Below are positions 34,761-43,758 of a stretch of DNA of 64,000 nt, one piece after another. Source of the stretch: Vibrio sp. ED004. GTDB taxonomy: Bacteria; Pseudomonadota; Gammaproteobacteria; Enterobacterales; Vibrionaceae. The stretch lies in NCBI RefSeq assembly GCF_023206395.1, contig NZ_CP066149.1:2914001-2978000 (forward strand). The letters run 5' to 3'. Position 1 is the stretch's first letter; the number at the start of each line of letters is the position of its first letter. A model generated the notes under the pieces. That model was not told the origin of the DNA. It did no database searches and saw only the letters and a list, made by a program, of their open reading frames with translations. The position numbers and the translations under genes were made by a program.

Positions 34761-35786
34761 CTATTTTAGCGTTGTTTTTCGCTCTATGAACTTCACTGGC
34801 ACCATCAACTTAACCAAGCTGGTGTCTTGCTCTTGAATTTGGCTAACGACAATTTTCACTGACTCGCGGGCAAGGCGTCTGAAATCTTGCTTAAAGGTGG
34901 TGAGTTGGTAGTTTAACCACTGAGTCTGTGGAATATCATCAAAACCAATCACTTGCAGATCTTCAGGAATACGCAGATTGAACTCTAAGCGCGCTACATC
35001 CATGACCGCCATTGCTAGGTTATCTGTCGCGCAGAAAATCGCTTGCGGCTGTGTCGGCTCGGAAAACATCGCGCGAATCGTGTCCAGTGAATCAAGGTAG
35101 TCATAATCCGCTTCAATGACACGAGCTTGCTTGCCAGTTAGGTCTTCGAACTCTGAACAAAAGCCCGCTTCACGTTCGCCATTGGTGTAAGTCGGTACGT
35201 TACCTGTTAGATAAACCGCTGACTTTGTTCCAACGCTATGCAAATGCTGAGCAGCAACTTGGCCTGCCGCATAGTTATCGCTCACCACATGACTACTCTT
35301 AGTACCTTCAACCACGCGAGCATACTGAACAATTGGGATGTCGAACTCTTCACACTCTTCATAAAGTGACTTATTGAAGGTTGCAGAAGCGGCAATCACA
35401 CCATCAACTCGATACTGGAAGATGTTAGGAATCGAGTGGTTGTCATTACCATCGACTTGCCACGGAATAAGCACCGCAGAATAGCCCTGTTTTTGTAACT
35501 CAGTAGAGATAAGCTGCAGGGTTTTCATGTGAATTGGGTAGTCAGCATCAGGGAAGACCAAGCCAATCAATTTAGACTCGTTGGTGGTTAGGCTTCGAGC
35601 AAAGGCATTAGGGCGATAGTTGAGTGCTTTCGCGGCTTCAAATACTTTCTGCTTGGTCTTTTCAGATACCGAACTGCCCGGAACAAATACACGAGAAACG
35701 GTAGATTGAGAAACGCCAGCGAGCTTAGCGACATCTTTTGAGGTAACGGTTGGCTTTGACGCCGTGGAGTGTTTTGGTGAGTTCAT
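34761..35786 (-). CDS. LacI-family transcriptional regulator
   Basis: 341 residues. The N-terminal DNA-binding domain (VTSKDVAKLAGVSQSTVSRVF, residues ~14-34, then the hinge helix YRPNAFARSL) is followed by a periplasmic-binding-protein-like effector domain. It is the last gene of the minus-strand set and probably represses the porin, NTF2-like and MFS genes when the substrate is absent. Inducer unknown. Confidence 0.93.
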   Translation of the reverse strand: MNSPKHSTASKPTVTSKDVAKLAGVSQSTVSRVFVPGSSVSEKTKQKVFEAAKALNYRPNAFARSLTTNESKLIGLVFPDADYPIHMKTLQLISTELQKQGYSAVLIPWQVDGNDNHSIPNIFQYRVDGVIAASATFNKSLYEECEEFDIPIVQYARVVEGTKSSHVVSDNYAAGQVAAQHLHSVGTKSAVYLTGNVPTYTNGEREAGFCSEFEDLTGKQARVIEADYDYLDSLDTIRAMFSEPTQPQAIFCATDNLAMAVMDVARLEFNLRIPEDLQVIGFDDIPQTQWLNYQLTTFKQDFRRLARESVKIVVSQIQEQDTSLVKLMVPVKFIERKTTLK

Positions 35787-35926
35787 AGACCATGCTTTTA
35801 AGCCAATTTAACGACCTACAGAGTATCATAGATAGGTACGTATTCAAAAAAGCAATGCATGAGAATGTTATGAAAGATAAGGGCTAATTGAGGTTGTTGG
35901 GTATTACCTTGGGTATGACCCAAAAG

Positions 35927-35965
35927 AAAGCTCTACGTACATGCATCAGCAGATTGTAGAGCTTT
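35927..35965 (-). terminator. terminator after porin gene
   Basis: AAAGCTCTAC / GTAGAGCTTT perfect ten-base stem with a 19-base loop; on the minus strand it is followed by CTTTT. It lies between the porin stop and the LacI start. Confidence 0.65.
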
Positions 35966-36018
35966 AGTTGGACAGTGTTGTTCAATACGTCTTACTTATC
36001 TAACGCCTTATTCAGCCA

Positions 36019-37095
36019 TTAGAAGTAGTAACGAATACCCGCCGCGAATTGGTCATCGCTGTTTTCGTAGCGGTTACCCACTGACTTGTCGTTGCCGTTG
36101 TCGAATTGGTATTCCGTCCACACTAAGAACTTGTTTTTCTTAAAGTGGTACTCAAGACCAGGGATAATCAGCTGACGCTCGTAGCCATTAGCGTTGTCGT
36201 CTGTATCTGTTAAGTAGTTAACGTTAAAGGTTGGACGCAGACCGTTTTCAAAGTGGTAGTACGTGAAGAATTCAGCACCACGGTGGTCGTAGAATTCAGC
36301 TTGGCTGGTGGTTTCCCAGTTTGAGCCCTGGCTGTAGGTGAAACCAACAAATAGGCCATCATTGGTGTAGTTTACACCTAATAAACCGATGCGCTGGGTA
36401 TCGCCATCTTTAATGTTTTGCACGCCGGCATCAACATCATCAAACTCATTCTGGTGGTAAGCTAAACCAATTGTTAAGCCATCCATCACAGTGTAAAGCG
36501 TTGACGCACCCATACCGTTTTTCAGCGTCGCGGTTAAACCGTCAGCTAGGACAACATCTTCACGAGTGGTTTGGTACGTGAAGCCGTATTTCCAGTTGTC
36601 GCTGATGTTGTTGCGGTAAGTGATTGAGTTCTCAGCACGGCCTGTACCAGAAGCAATACCCCAGTCAGATAGGTTGTAGTAGCCAGAGCCACGTGAACCA
36701 AACACACGACCCATATCGGTAAACCAAGCCACATCGTAGAAGGTCGACCATTGCTTAGTACCCGCAGCAATCTTGCCGTATTTTTCGTGCTCTACGCCAG
36801 CGTATAGAAGTCGGTCATAAATATTGTCGCCGTTAGCACCTGAGTTGTAACCCCATTCGGCATGACCAAAGCCAGTCCAGTCGTTATCTAGTCCCATTTG
36901 ACCTTTAAGACCGAAACGAGAACTACCACTGTTCCATTCGCCGTTATGGTCGCCACCTTTGTCTTGGTAACGAACGTCAAAACGGCCATCTAGAGTCAGG
37001 CTGTCGCCTGCGTCATTGGTAAAAGTGTGTGCAGCAAAAGCAGAACCCGAAGTAAGTGCTATCAGGATCACTGCTGAAAGAATCGACTTTTTCAT
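36019..37095 (-). CDS. general porin (OmpU/OmpC-like)
   Basis: 358 residues with signal peptide ending GSAFA, a porin opening (LTLDGRFDVRYQDKGGDHNG) and a terminal Phe (AGIRYYF). Sixteen-strand trimeric porin type of the outer membrane. AAAGAGAATAAC precedes the ATG. An inverted repeat GAAAGC/GCTTTC at 37121-37138 lies just before the start and could be a regulator site. It lies on the same strand as the MFS and NTF2-like genes and probably imports their substrate. Confidence 0.9.
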   Translation of the reverse strand: MKKSILSAVILIALTSGSAFAAHTFTNDAGDSLTLDGRFDVRYQDKGGDHNGEWNSGSSRFGLKGQMGLDNDWTGFGHAEWGYNSGANGDNIYDRLLYAGVEHEKYGKIAAGTKQWSTFYDVAWFTDMGRVFGSRGSGYYNLSDWGIASGTGRAENSITYRNNISDNWKYGFTYQTTREDVVLADGLTATLKNGMGASTLYTVMDGLTIGLAYHQNEFDDVDAGVQNIKDGDTQRIGLLGVNYTNDGLFVGFTYSQGSNWETTSQAEFYDHRGAEFFTYYHFENGLRPTFNVNYLTDTDDNANGYERQLIIPGLEYHFKKNKFLVWTEYQFDNGNDKSVGNRYENSDDQFAAGIRYYF

Positions 37096-37217
37096 TGTTA
37101 TTCTCTTTATTCAGGCCGTAGAAAGCCGCCGTGCTTTCAAGCCCGTTATATAGGTAATGGTTTGGCAGGGTGTGCCCATCCGTTAGGCACAAGTTGGTTA
37201 TCTTGGGTGGAGCAAGT

Positions 37218-37245
37218 TGCCGAGGGCGAGAAGGAGCCCTCGGCA
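37218..37245. terminator. GC-rich hairpin between NTF2-like and porin genes
   Basis: Perfect ten-base stem TGCCGAGGGC / GCCCTCGGCA, loop of eight. No T tract on the minus strand, so it may be an mRNA-stabilising or processing structure rather than a true terminator. Confidence 0.55.
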
Positions 37246-37294
37246 GTCATGTTTATCTAGTGTAGGTATGGACTAGATAGACAATAGGACACAG

Positions 37295-38311
37295 TTATAG
37301 CGTTGGGTTCATGATGGTTGAAGTACGTTCGAAAACGTCTAGACCTTGCTGTTGCAGCCAGTAAGGAAGGTCGATAAGAACCCAGTTTTCAGATAGCTTG
37401 TCGCCGTCACGGTAGTAAACGTCAACCACTTGCATGTTTGCGCGTACTTCGCCGCCAGTCATACCTAGGAAGCCACCTGTTGGTGTGTTTGATAGGTTTG
37501 GCCAACCGAAGAAACAAGAGAAGTTACCTTCAGCGAAACGACAAACGTGGCCGTTGAACTTCTTATCTTTCAGGTTGTTACGGAAAGGAAGTTGGTGCTG
37601 TTGTTGGTAGCGAGGAATGGTGTAAGACGCGCCGATACCACATGGGCCGTACCAAATCATGTCTTTTGACCAGCTCTTCGCTAGCACTTCTGGTGGGCAA
37701 CCCATCGCGCCGCTGTCGTTAAGAGCTGAAAGGTCATCAACCATTTTGTTTACAAGCGCTAGTGTTGCAACGCCTTCTTCTGGATCTGCATCTTCAAACA
37801 ACAGACCATCGTGGTTACGTGGACCAGGGTATACGAAGTGTTTACCAGTTGATGGTGGCAGTGGGTAGCAACCCGCTTGGTCCATCATGCCTAGTAGATC
37901 TAGGAACAGGCCAGTCTTTGTGATTTTGCCATCAACAACACAGTTAAATTCTGCGTAGCGAACGTTCATGATTTTACCTGTAGGGCGCATGCCTAGGTAT
38001 TCAGCGTCGAACAGACCCATGAAGTGACCCATGCTCATTACCCAAATCTCATCTGGGTTAACTTCGTTGTTACCGCCGATGAAGATGTCTTGACGACGCT
38101 GCATGCGTGTCATTGATTTCATCATTGGAGCCCAGAAAACGTCAGCCGCAGCTTGAGCGCCTTCTTGCTCACGGAATGGGTAAACGCCGCGCCACAAGTA
38201 GTCTTCAGAAGTGTGTGCTTTTAAAACTTCAGCAACGTTCTCGTGAGTTGCGTTTTCCATTGCATCAAAGTATTCGCGAACAATGCGTTTAGCTTCTTGA
38301 TATTTAGACAT
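37295..38311 (-). CDS. tandem NTF2/SnoaL-like protein
   Basis: 338 residues with no signal peptide. Two NTF2-like (SnoaL-type) halves are visible: residues ~8-150 (YLWRGVYPF ... MGHFMGLFDAEYLGMRPTG ... VRYAEFNCVVDGKITKTGLFLDLLGMM) and ~185-325 (MIWYGPCGIGAS ... FFGWPNLSNTPTGGFLGM ... VDVYYRDGDKLSENWVLIDLPYWLQQQG). The fold covers cyclases, isomerases and dehydratases acting on small ring compounds, so a cytoplasmic catabolic enzyme is likely, but the reaction is unknown. It is flanked by MFS transporter and porin genes on the same strand. Confidence 0.8.
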   Translation of the reverse strand: MSKYQEAKRIVREYFDAMENATHENVAEVLKAHTSEDYLWRGVYPFREQEGAQAAADVFWAPMMKSMTRMQRRQDIFIGGNNEVNPDEIWVMSMGHFMGLFDAEYLGMRPTGKIMNVRYAEFNCVVDGKITKTGLFLDLLGMMDQAGCYPLPPSTGKHFVYPGPRNHDGLLFEDADPEEGVATLALVNKMVDDLSALNDSGAMGCPPEVLAKSWSKDMIWYGPCGIGASYTIPRYQQQHQLPFRNNLKDKKFNGHVCRFAEGNFSCFFGWPNLSNTPTGGFLGMTGGEVRANMQVVDVYYRDGDKLSENWVLIDLPYWLQQQGLDVFERTSTIMNPTL

Positions 38312-38373
38312 AATTCATTCTCTTTTTGTTGTCGAGTCAACATTCGGAACAGGACTCGATTTGGATTTTGTTA

Positions 38374-38393
38374 CCGGCTGACTACTCAGCCGG
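38374..38393. other. hairpin between MFS and NTF2-like genes
   Basis: Perfect eight-base stem CCGGCTGA / TCAGCCGG with loop CTAC. No T tract follows on the minus strand, so an intra-operon stabilising or processing stem is likelier than a terminator. Confidence 0.6.
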
Positions 38394-38454
38394 ATTGATG
38401 TTTATTTCGTGTCTTTAGAGGCGTTCAACTTTTTGAGTTTTCAACTAAAGGGGA

Positions 38455-39750
38455 TTAAGCTTTTGCTGTTTCCGCTTTTTTGCTCTTGTCGAAGATGCCG
38501 CCTTTCAATGTCTCTGGTAGTGATAGCCACAGTAGACCAGCCACAATCCATACGATTGGTGAGCCCCACATTGCTGTAGCAAGGTCGCTACGTTCTTGAA
38601 TGAATACCAACACCATTGGCGCCCACATACCGATGATACGACCGCCGTGGAATAGAGCTGCACCAAAGCTACGTAGGTGAGCAGGGAACAACTCTGAGAA
38701 GTAACCACCCCATACCGCAGAAGCAGACAGACCGAAGTTGTAGATAAGACCTAGGATAGCCAGCATGTTTAGGCTGCCGATCATCACGTCGCTTGGTGCG
38801 ACAAAGAATACTGAAGCCATAACACCCGCAAGGATGAAGCCAAACGCGTTCACTTTGCGGCCGTATTTATCGGCGATTGCACCCCATACCCAAGCACCGA
38901 ATAGAGAACCGAATGCCGAGATAGAGAAGATGATGCCGATGGTCGCACCGTCGAATTGGCGAACATCTTTTAGGTACGTTGTCACGAAGCCAGAGAAGAA
39001 TTGGTAGCCGTAGAAGTTAAGGCCAGCCAGTAATAGACAAGTGATCGTTAGCTTGCGGTAAGGCGCGCTTAGCATTTCACCCCAAGAGCCTTTCTTCGCT
39101 GGTGCGTTAGATGCTTCCGCCGCGGCTTGATCTTCTTCACCGTAGGCGATCACTTTCTTGTCGCTAGGCAGGATAAAGATCATCAGTGCAGCAGCAACTA
39201 GAGGAGGAATACCACCCACCCACATTAGGCTCTGCCAAGGTGCGTCGATGCTAGAAATGAACGCTGCGTATGCACCCATTGCCATTAGCGCAACAGAGAA
39301 CATAGAAGAAGCGAATGCCGTTAACTTACCGCGCACGGTTGGTGTGAATAGGCCGATCATCAGGCTTACTGCTACTGTGAAGTAACCACCCAAAGAAATA
39401 CCGATGATGAAACGCATCGCTGCCCACATCGCGTAGTCGGTAAACATCATGTTGATGATGGTTGCGCCACCGTTTAGTGCAGTGATGACAATAAGAGTCG
39501 ATTTCTTACCAAAGTTTGATGCCACCCATGCACAGCTTAGGGCACCAATAAGTGCGCCAACCGACTGCCATGTATAGAACTGAGCGGTATCCGCCAAGTT
39601 AATACCATCATACGCATCAACGATGTATGGGCGTACGTAGTCAATAATTACAAAGTTATAACAATAGAAAAAGTAGCCCACTAGAATTGCAAGATAAGCA
39701 GCTACCCTTTGAATCATAGGAACTTCGCTCATGTGTTTTTTAGTAGTCAT
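38455..39750 (-). CDS. MFS transporter (sugar-acid/aromatic-acid type)
   Basis: 431 residues with twelve predicted helices. The loop 2-3 region (WVASNFGKKSTLIV) and loop 8-9 region (WGAIADKYGRKVNAFG) carry MFS signature residues; the amphipathic end is Lys-rich. Related to proton symporters for sialic acid, shikimate or aromatic acids. First gene of the minus-strand set leading to the NTF2-like, porin and LacI genes. Substrate unknown. Confidence 0.88.
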   Translation of the reverse strand: MTTKKHMSEVPMIQRVAAYLAILVGYFFYCYNFVIIDYVRPYIVDAYDGINLADTAQFYTWQSVGALIGALSCAWVASNFGKKSTLIVITALNGGATIINMMFTDYAMWAAMRFIIGISLGGYFTVAVSLMIGLFTPTVRGKLTAFASSMFSVALMAMGAYAAFISSIDAPWQSLMWVGGIPPLVAAALMIFILPSDKKVIAYGEEDQAAAEASNAPAKKGSWGEMLSAPYRKLTITCLLLAGLNFYGYQFFSGFVTTYLKDVRQFDGATIGIIFSISAFGSLFGAWVWGAIADKYGRKVNAFGFILAGVMASVFFVAPSDVMIGSLNMLAILGLIYNFGLSASAVWGGYFSELFPAHLRSFGAALFHGGRIIGMWAPMVLVFIQERSDLATAMWGSPIVWIVAGLLWLSLPETLKGGIFDKSKKAETAKA

Positions 39751-40098
39751 GACCGATAAACCTTTATTTTATATAGGGTGGTTTTAGTTTTGATTATTGT
39801 GCAGTGGTTATTGATATTCACTACACCGTCTTCGTTTCGGGAGAGATAATAGAGTTTTTGTGGTTATTAGATCCGTGATCAAAGTCAATTTTAAAATGAG
39901 TGCGTACCCATTTTGTGTATTTTAGTGATCTGGATCCCGTTAGATCGTTCGTTTGGGCTTTTTGGGGCGTTTTGAGCGTTTATTCGTCTATATTAGTGAC
40001 AATACTCACACTTACTGTGGGTTTTTGAGGGAATATATCCAATTTTGAGTAATATTGGCGGCGAATGATTAGAAGAATACAATAAACGGAATCTAAAA
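39751..40098. promoter_or_regulatory. divergent control region between MFS and symporter genes
   Basis: 348 bases without a gene. It contains GTGCGTACCCAT at 39900-39911, which on the other strand (ATGGGTACGCAC) resembles ATAGGTACGTAT at 35832-35843 in front of the LacI gene (nine identities, three transitions). Several GATC-containing stretches occur at 39870-39955. The shared element is a weak candidate LacI operator. Confidence 0.35.
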
Positions 40099-41640
40099 AT
40101 GGTTACGTACTCAAGTTTTGTGGTTATTGCTCTTTATGTGTTAAGTACTTTATTTATCAGCTACTTAGTAAATAAGCGCTATAGCGTTGGTGGCGACTTT
40201 TCGACTGGTGGAAAACAATTTGGTTGGTTTACGGCGGGTGTGTCGATTCTTGCAACCTACATCAGTGCGATGACGTTCGTGGGTATGCCGGGCTGGGTTT
40301 ATAGCTCAGGCATGGAAGCGATGAGCGTTCATCTGAATTACCCAATAGTGATCTTTTTCGCTGTGGTTTTCTTTGTTCCAGTGTTTTACAAACTTGGCCT
40401 GACCTCGATTTATGAATACCTGGAGCACCGCTTTGGCGTTGTTGCTCGCACGATCAATTCCATCGTGTTCATTGTGGTTCAGTGTATTTCGGCAGGGGTG
40501 ATTTTGTATGCGGTGGCATTGATCTTGGTGCAAGTGTTGCCGGTGAGTATCTCCGAGGCGATCATTTACATCAGCCTGTTTACGGCCTTGTATGCCTATG
40601 CGGGGGGCATCTCAACCGTCATATGGACAGACATGCTGCAGTCGGCAGTATTGATTATTGGCAGCATTGCGATCTTTGTTTTATTGCTGATGAAAATCGA
40701 TGCGGGCGAGATGTTGTCTCCTGAGCATCTGAATATCATCAACCTCGATTTTGACTTAGGCGTCGACACCACATTGTGGGCGGGTGTTGTGGCGGTGAGC
40801 TTTTTACATCTGAGCGTTTATGGCACTAACCAACTGATTATCCAAAGAACACTGGCGACAAAAAACGTTCAGACAGCGCAAAAATCCATGCTGCTTTGTG
40901 GTTACGGCGCATTCTTTATCTATCTGTTTTTTGCTGTGATGGGCGTTCTGTTGAGTGTCTTTTATCAAGACACCAGTTTTGAGAACAGTAATGAAGTGAT
41001 TCTCGATTTCGTGTTTAACCACACTAACCCAATCATTGTTGGGCTTGTGATTTCTGCATTGTCGGCAGCGGCGATGTCGACACTGGATTCCACTTATAAC
41101 TCAATGGCGACAGTCGCAACGTTCGATTTCTATAAGCGCTTTTTCCGTAAGCAAGCCTCTGACGCACACTATGAGTCGGTGGCAAGAAAAATGAGCCTCG
41201 TTTCTGCCGCTTCGGTTGTTGTGCCTGCTTTACTTGCGGTTTCTAACGAATCTGTACTCAAAACCATTGCCAGCCTGACTTCGATTTTTGTCGGTATTCG
41301 CCTTGGCTCTTTCATCCTTGGGTTGTTTTTCAAGCAAGCGAATGAAAAAGGCGTTATAGCGGGCAGTATCGGCAGTGTCGTAGTGGTATTTATTGCCAAA
41401 TACAGTGGTATATCTTGGCCTTGGTTTGCCTTAATTGGTACGGTGGTTTTCTTAGTTCTAGGTATTGTTGTGAGCCGATTCTGGGGAGAGGTGACACAGC
41501 AACAACACGAATTTATTGCCAAGCAAAAGCATTTGTTCGCTAAGCCTACCGCGAGTCATTACGGCTTGTTGGTCTTTGCGGTTGTGACGATTGCTGCTTG
41601 TACTGTTATTCCTGATTGGCTTTATGCCGCTCTTTCTTAA
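40099..41640 (+). CDS. sodium:solute symporter (SSS family)
   Basis: 513 residues, about 13 helices. FSTGGKQFGWFTAGVSILATYISAMTFVGMPGW near residue 33 and the ISALSAAAMSTLDSTYNSMATV segment near 317 fit the SSS sodium-binding helices. It imports an organic solute with Na+. The L-serine dehydratase gene starts 26 bases after its stop, so serine or a compound yielding serine is a reasonable substrate guess. Confidence 0.9.
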   Translation: MVTYSSFVVIALYVLSTLFISYLVNKRYSVGGDFSTGGKQFGWFTAGVSILATYISAMTFVGMPGWVYSSGMEAMSVHLNYPIVIFFAVVFFVPVFYKLGLTSIYEYLEHRFGVVARTINSIVFIVVQCISAGVILYAVALILVQVLPVSISEAIIYISLFTALYAYAGGISTVIWTDMLQSAVLIIGSIAIFVLLLMKIDAGEMLSPEHLNIINLDFDLGVDTTLWAGVVAVSFLHLSVYGTNQLIIQRTLATKNVQTAQKSMLLCGYGAFFIYLFFAVMGVLLSVFYQDTSFENSNEVILDFVFNHTNPIIVGLVISALSAAAMSTLDSTYNSMATVATFDFYKRFFRKQASDAHYESVARKMSLVSAASVVVPALLAVSNESVLKTIASLTSIFVGIRLGSFILGLFFKQANEKGVIAGSIGSVVVVFIAKYSGISWPWFALIGTVVFLVLGIVVSRFWGEVTQQQHEFIAKQKHLFAKPTASHYGLLVFAVVTIAACTVIPDWLYAALS

Positions 41641-41666
41641 TTGACCGATTCTTTACTGGTATATCT

Positions 41667-43037
41667 ATGTTATCGATCTTTGATATCTACAAAATTGGTG
41701 TGGGGCCATCGAGCTCACACACTAACGGCCCAATGATTGCGGGTTTCCATTTCACTCAATTAGTCGCAGACAGAATCACAGAGGTGGTGCGTGTTCAGGT
41801 CGATCTTTATGGTTCGTTATCGTTAACCGGAATAGGTCACCACACCGATAGAGCGACCATCTTGGGTTTGCTTGGCAATAAGCCAGATACGATTAAGATC
41901 ACCAGTGCTAATGAAGCGATGCGACGCGCTATCGACAGTGGTGAAATGCAATTGAGTGGCAGCCACGCGATTGGCTTTAACTACCAAACCGACATGTTAT
42001 TCCATGAAGACAATCTGCCCCTGCATGAAAATGGCATGATGATTACCGCGTTTGATCAAGCTGGAAATGCGATTATCGATGAAACCTACTACTCGATCGG
42101 TGGTGGTTTTATCGCAACTGCAGATGAGCTGCAAAACGGTACCAAAACTGAATCGGTAGAAGTGACTTACCCTTTTAAGAACGCCGATGAAATGCTGAAA
42201 CAAGCTGAAGACAACGGCATGAGCCTAGGTGGAATGATTCTGAAAAATGAGTCGGCCTTCCAAGATGCAGGTACGATTGCGGAAAAGGCGGATCAGATCT
42301 GGCGTGTGATGTCGCGCTGTATGGAACGTGGTTTTGAAACTGAAGGTATTCTTGATGGTGGGTTGAATGTCACTCGCCGTGCGCCAAACCTATTGAAAAA
42401 GCTAGAAGCGAATGCAGCCGTTGAAAACGATCCAATGGAGATTATGGATTGGATTAACTTGTTTGCCTTTGCTGTCAGTGAAGAAAATGCGGCTGGTGGC
42501 CAAGTGGTGACGTCACCAACCAATGGTGCCGCGGGCGTGATTCCTGCGGTACTGATGTATTACCATCGCTTCATTAAAGAGTTGGATACCAAGCAGCTCA
42601 AAGACTTCTTAGCGGTATCGGGTGCGATTGGTATTTTGTACAAAACCAACGCTTCGATTTCAGGTGCCGAAGTAGGGTGTCAAGGTGAAGTCGGTGTGTC
42701 ATCTTCTATGGCGGCTGCTGGTTTAACTGCGCTGCGCGGTGGTAGTAACGAGCAGATCTGCATTGCTGCGGAAATCGCAATGGAACATTCACTCGGTATG
42801 ACGTGTGACCCGATTGGTGGCCTAGTACAAGTACCGTGTATTGAACGAAATGCGATGGGTGCGATGAAGGCGATTAATGCGTCTCGCATGGCATTGAAAC
42901 GCAATAGCAAATCTTTGATCTCGTTGGATAAGGTCATCGCGACCATGTACCAAACGGGTAAAGACATGAATAAAAAGTATCGTGAAACGTCTCTTGGTGG
43001 CTTAGCGCTGATTCATTTAGCTCACCCTTGTGAATAG
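41667..43037 (+). CDS. sdaA: L-serine ammonia-lyase (dehydratase), single chain
   Basis: 456 residues from the ATG at 41667 (the frame is open from 41616, but MLSIFDIYKIGVGPSSSHT is the family start). It has the beta-domain opening SSSHTNGP, the [4Fe-4S] region with Cys in EVGCQGEVG, GMTCDPIGG and VPCIERNAMG, and a C-terminal AHPCE tail whose Cys can cap the cluster. It converts L-serine to pyruvate and ammonia. It forms a pair with the upstream symporter and is followed by a terminator. A second sdaA elsewhere in the genome is possible. Confidence 0.93.
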   Translation: MLSIFDIYKIGVGPSSSHTNGPMIAGFHFTQLVADRITEVVRVQVDLYGSLSLTGIGHHTDRATILGLLGNKPDTIKITSANEAMRRAIDSGEMQLSGSHAIGFNYQTDMLFHEDNLPLHENGMMITAFDQAGNAIIDETYYSIGGGFIATADELQNGTKTESVEVTYPFKNADEMLKQAEDNGMSLGGMILKNESAFQDAGTIAEKADQIWRVMSRCMERGFETEGILDGGLNVTRRAPNLLKKLEANAAVENDPMEIMDWINLFAFAVSEENAAGGQVVTSPTNGAAGVIPAVLMYYHRFIKELDTKQLKDFLAVSGAIGILYKTNASISGAEVGCQGEVGVSSSMAAAGLTALRGGSNEQICIAAEIAMEHSLGMTCDPIGGLVQVPCIERNAMGAMKAINASRMALKRNSKSLISLDKVIATMYQTGKDMNKKYRETSLGGLALIHLAHPCE

Positions 43038-43068
43038 AAAGCGTAATTAAACGATATTCGTTTCAAAC

Positions 43069-43118
43069 AAAGCCCAGTCCCTAAGTTTTAGAAATCTAGG
43101 GAGCTAGGCTTTTGTTTT
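43069..43118 (+). terminator. rho-independent terminator
   Basis: AAAGCC and TCCCTA arms pair with TAGGGA and GGCTTT, then TTGTTTT, downstream of sdaA. Confidence 0.7.
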
Positions 43119-43150
43119 GCTGAAAGAAAAGGACTGTCAGGAGAAGTGAG

Positions 43151-43636
43151 CTAGTCCTCAAGAGGAAGTTGATAGCTGTTTTTCAGTTCTTTCACTGAGA
43201 TGTTGGATTGAATCGCGCTCACGCCTTTTACTCGTCTTATTGAGCTAATACGCTCAAAATATTCTTCCAAATCTTTTGCTAATACTTGCACCATGTAGTC
43301 TGCACCGCCTGCGATACAGTGACACATCGGAATCCAATCCGTGACTTCAACAAACTCTTCGAATGGTTCTGTGTTTTCAACTTCGTGGTTGCCTAGCGTG
43401 ACTAAGGTAAAACCTGCTACATGGAAGCCTAATTTCTTGCGATTGAGCTTGGCGGCATAACCGTCGATATAGCCTGTTTCTTCCATGCGTTTCCAACGGC
43501 GCCAACATGGGGTTTCGCTGAGGTTTACCTTCTCGGCGAGCTTACTGTTGCTCATGCGACCGTCTTGTTGGATATGTCCTAAGATGGCGATATCTGTGTC
43601 ATCTAATACTTCTTTGGTGGATTCTTTCTGTTTCAT
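43151..43636 (-). CDS. Lrp/AsnC-family regulator
   Basis: 161 residues: helix-turn-helix GRMSNSKLAEKVNLSETPCWRRWKRMEETG (residues ~26-55) and a C-terminal RAM domain ending IRRVKGVSAIQSNISVKELK. Local Lrp-type regulators respond to amino acids. Divergent from a LysE-type exporter, which it probably controls. Confidence 0.92.
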   Translation of the reverse strand: MKQKESTKEVLDDTDIAILGHIQQDGRMSNSKLAEKVNLSETPCWRRWKRMEETGYIDGYAAKLNRKKLGFHVAGFTLVTLGNHEVENTEPFEEFVEVTDWIPMCHCIAGGADYMVQVLAKDLEEYFERISSIRRVKGVSAIQSNISVKELKNSYQLPLED

Positions 43637-43758
43637 GGTAATTTTAGAAAAATCTTGCTCAAATTTGCATTAATATTAGCCTATATAGCAATTTAATTCC
43701 TAGTCGAATCTGTAAACTCTCTCCCTATCAATACTTTACTTATTAGGAGTGAGAGGAA

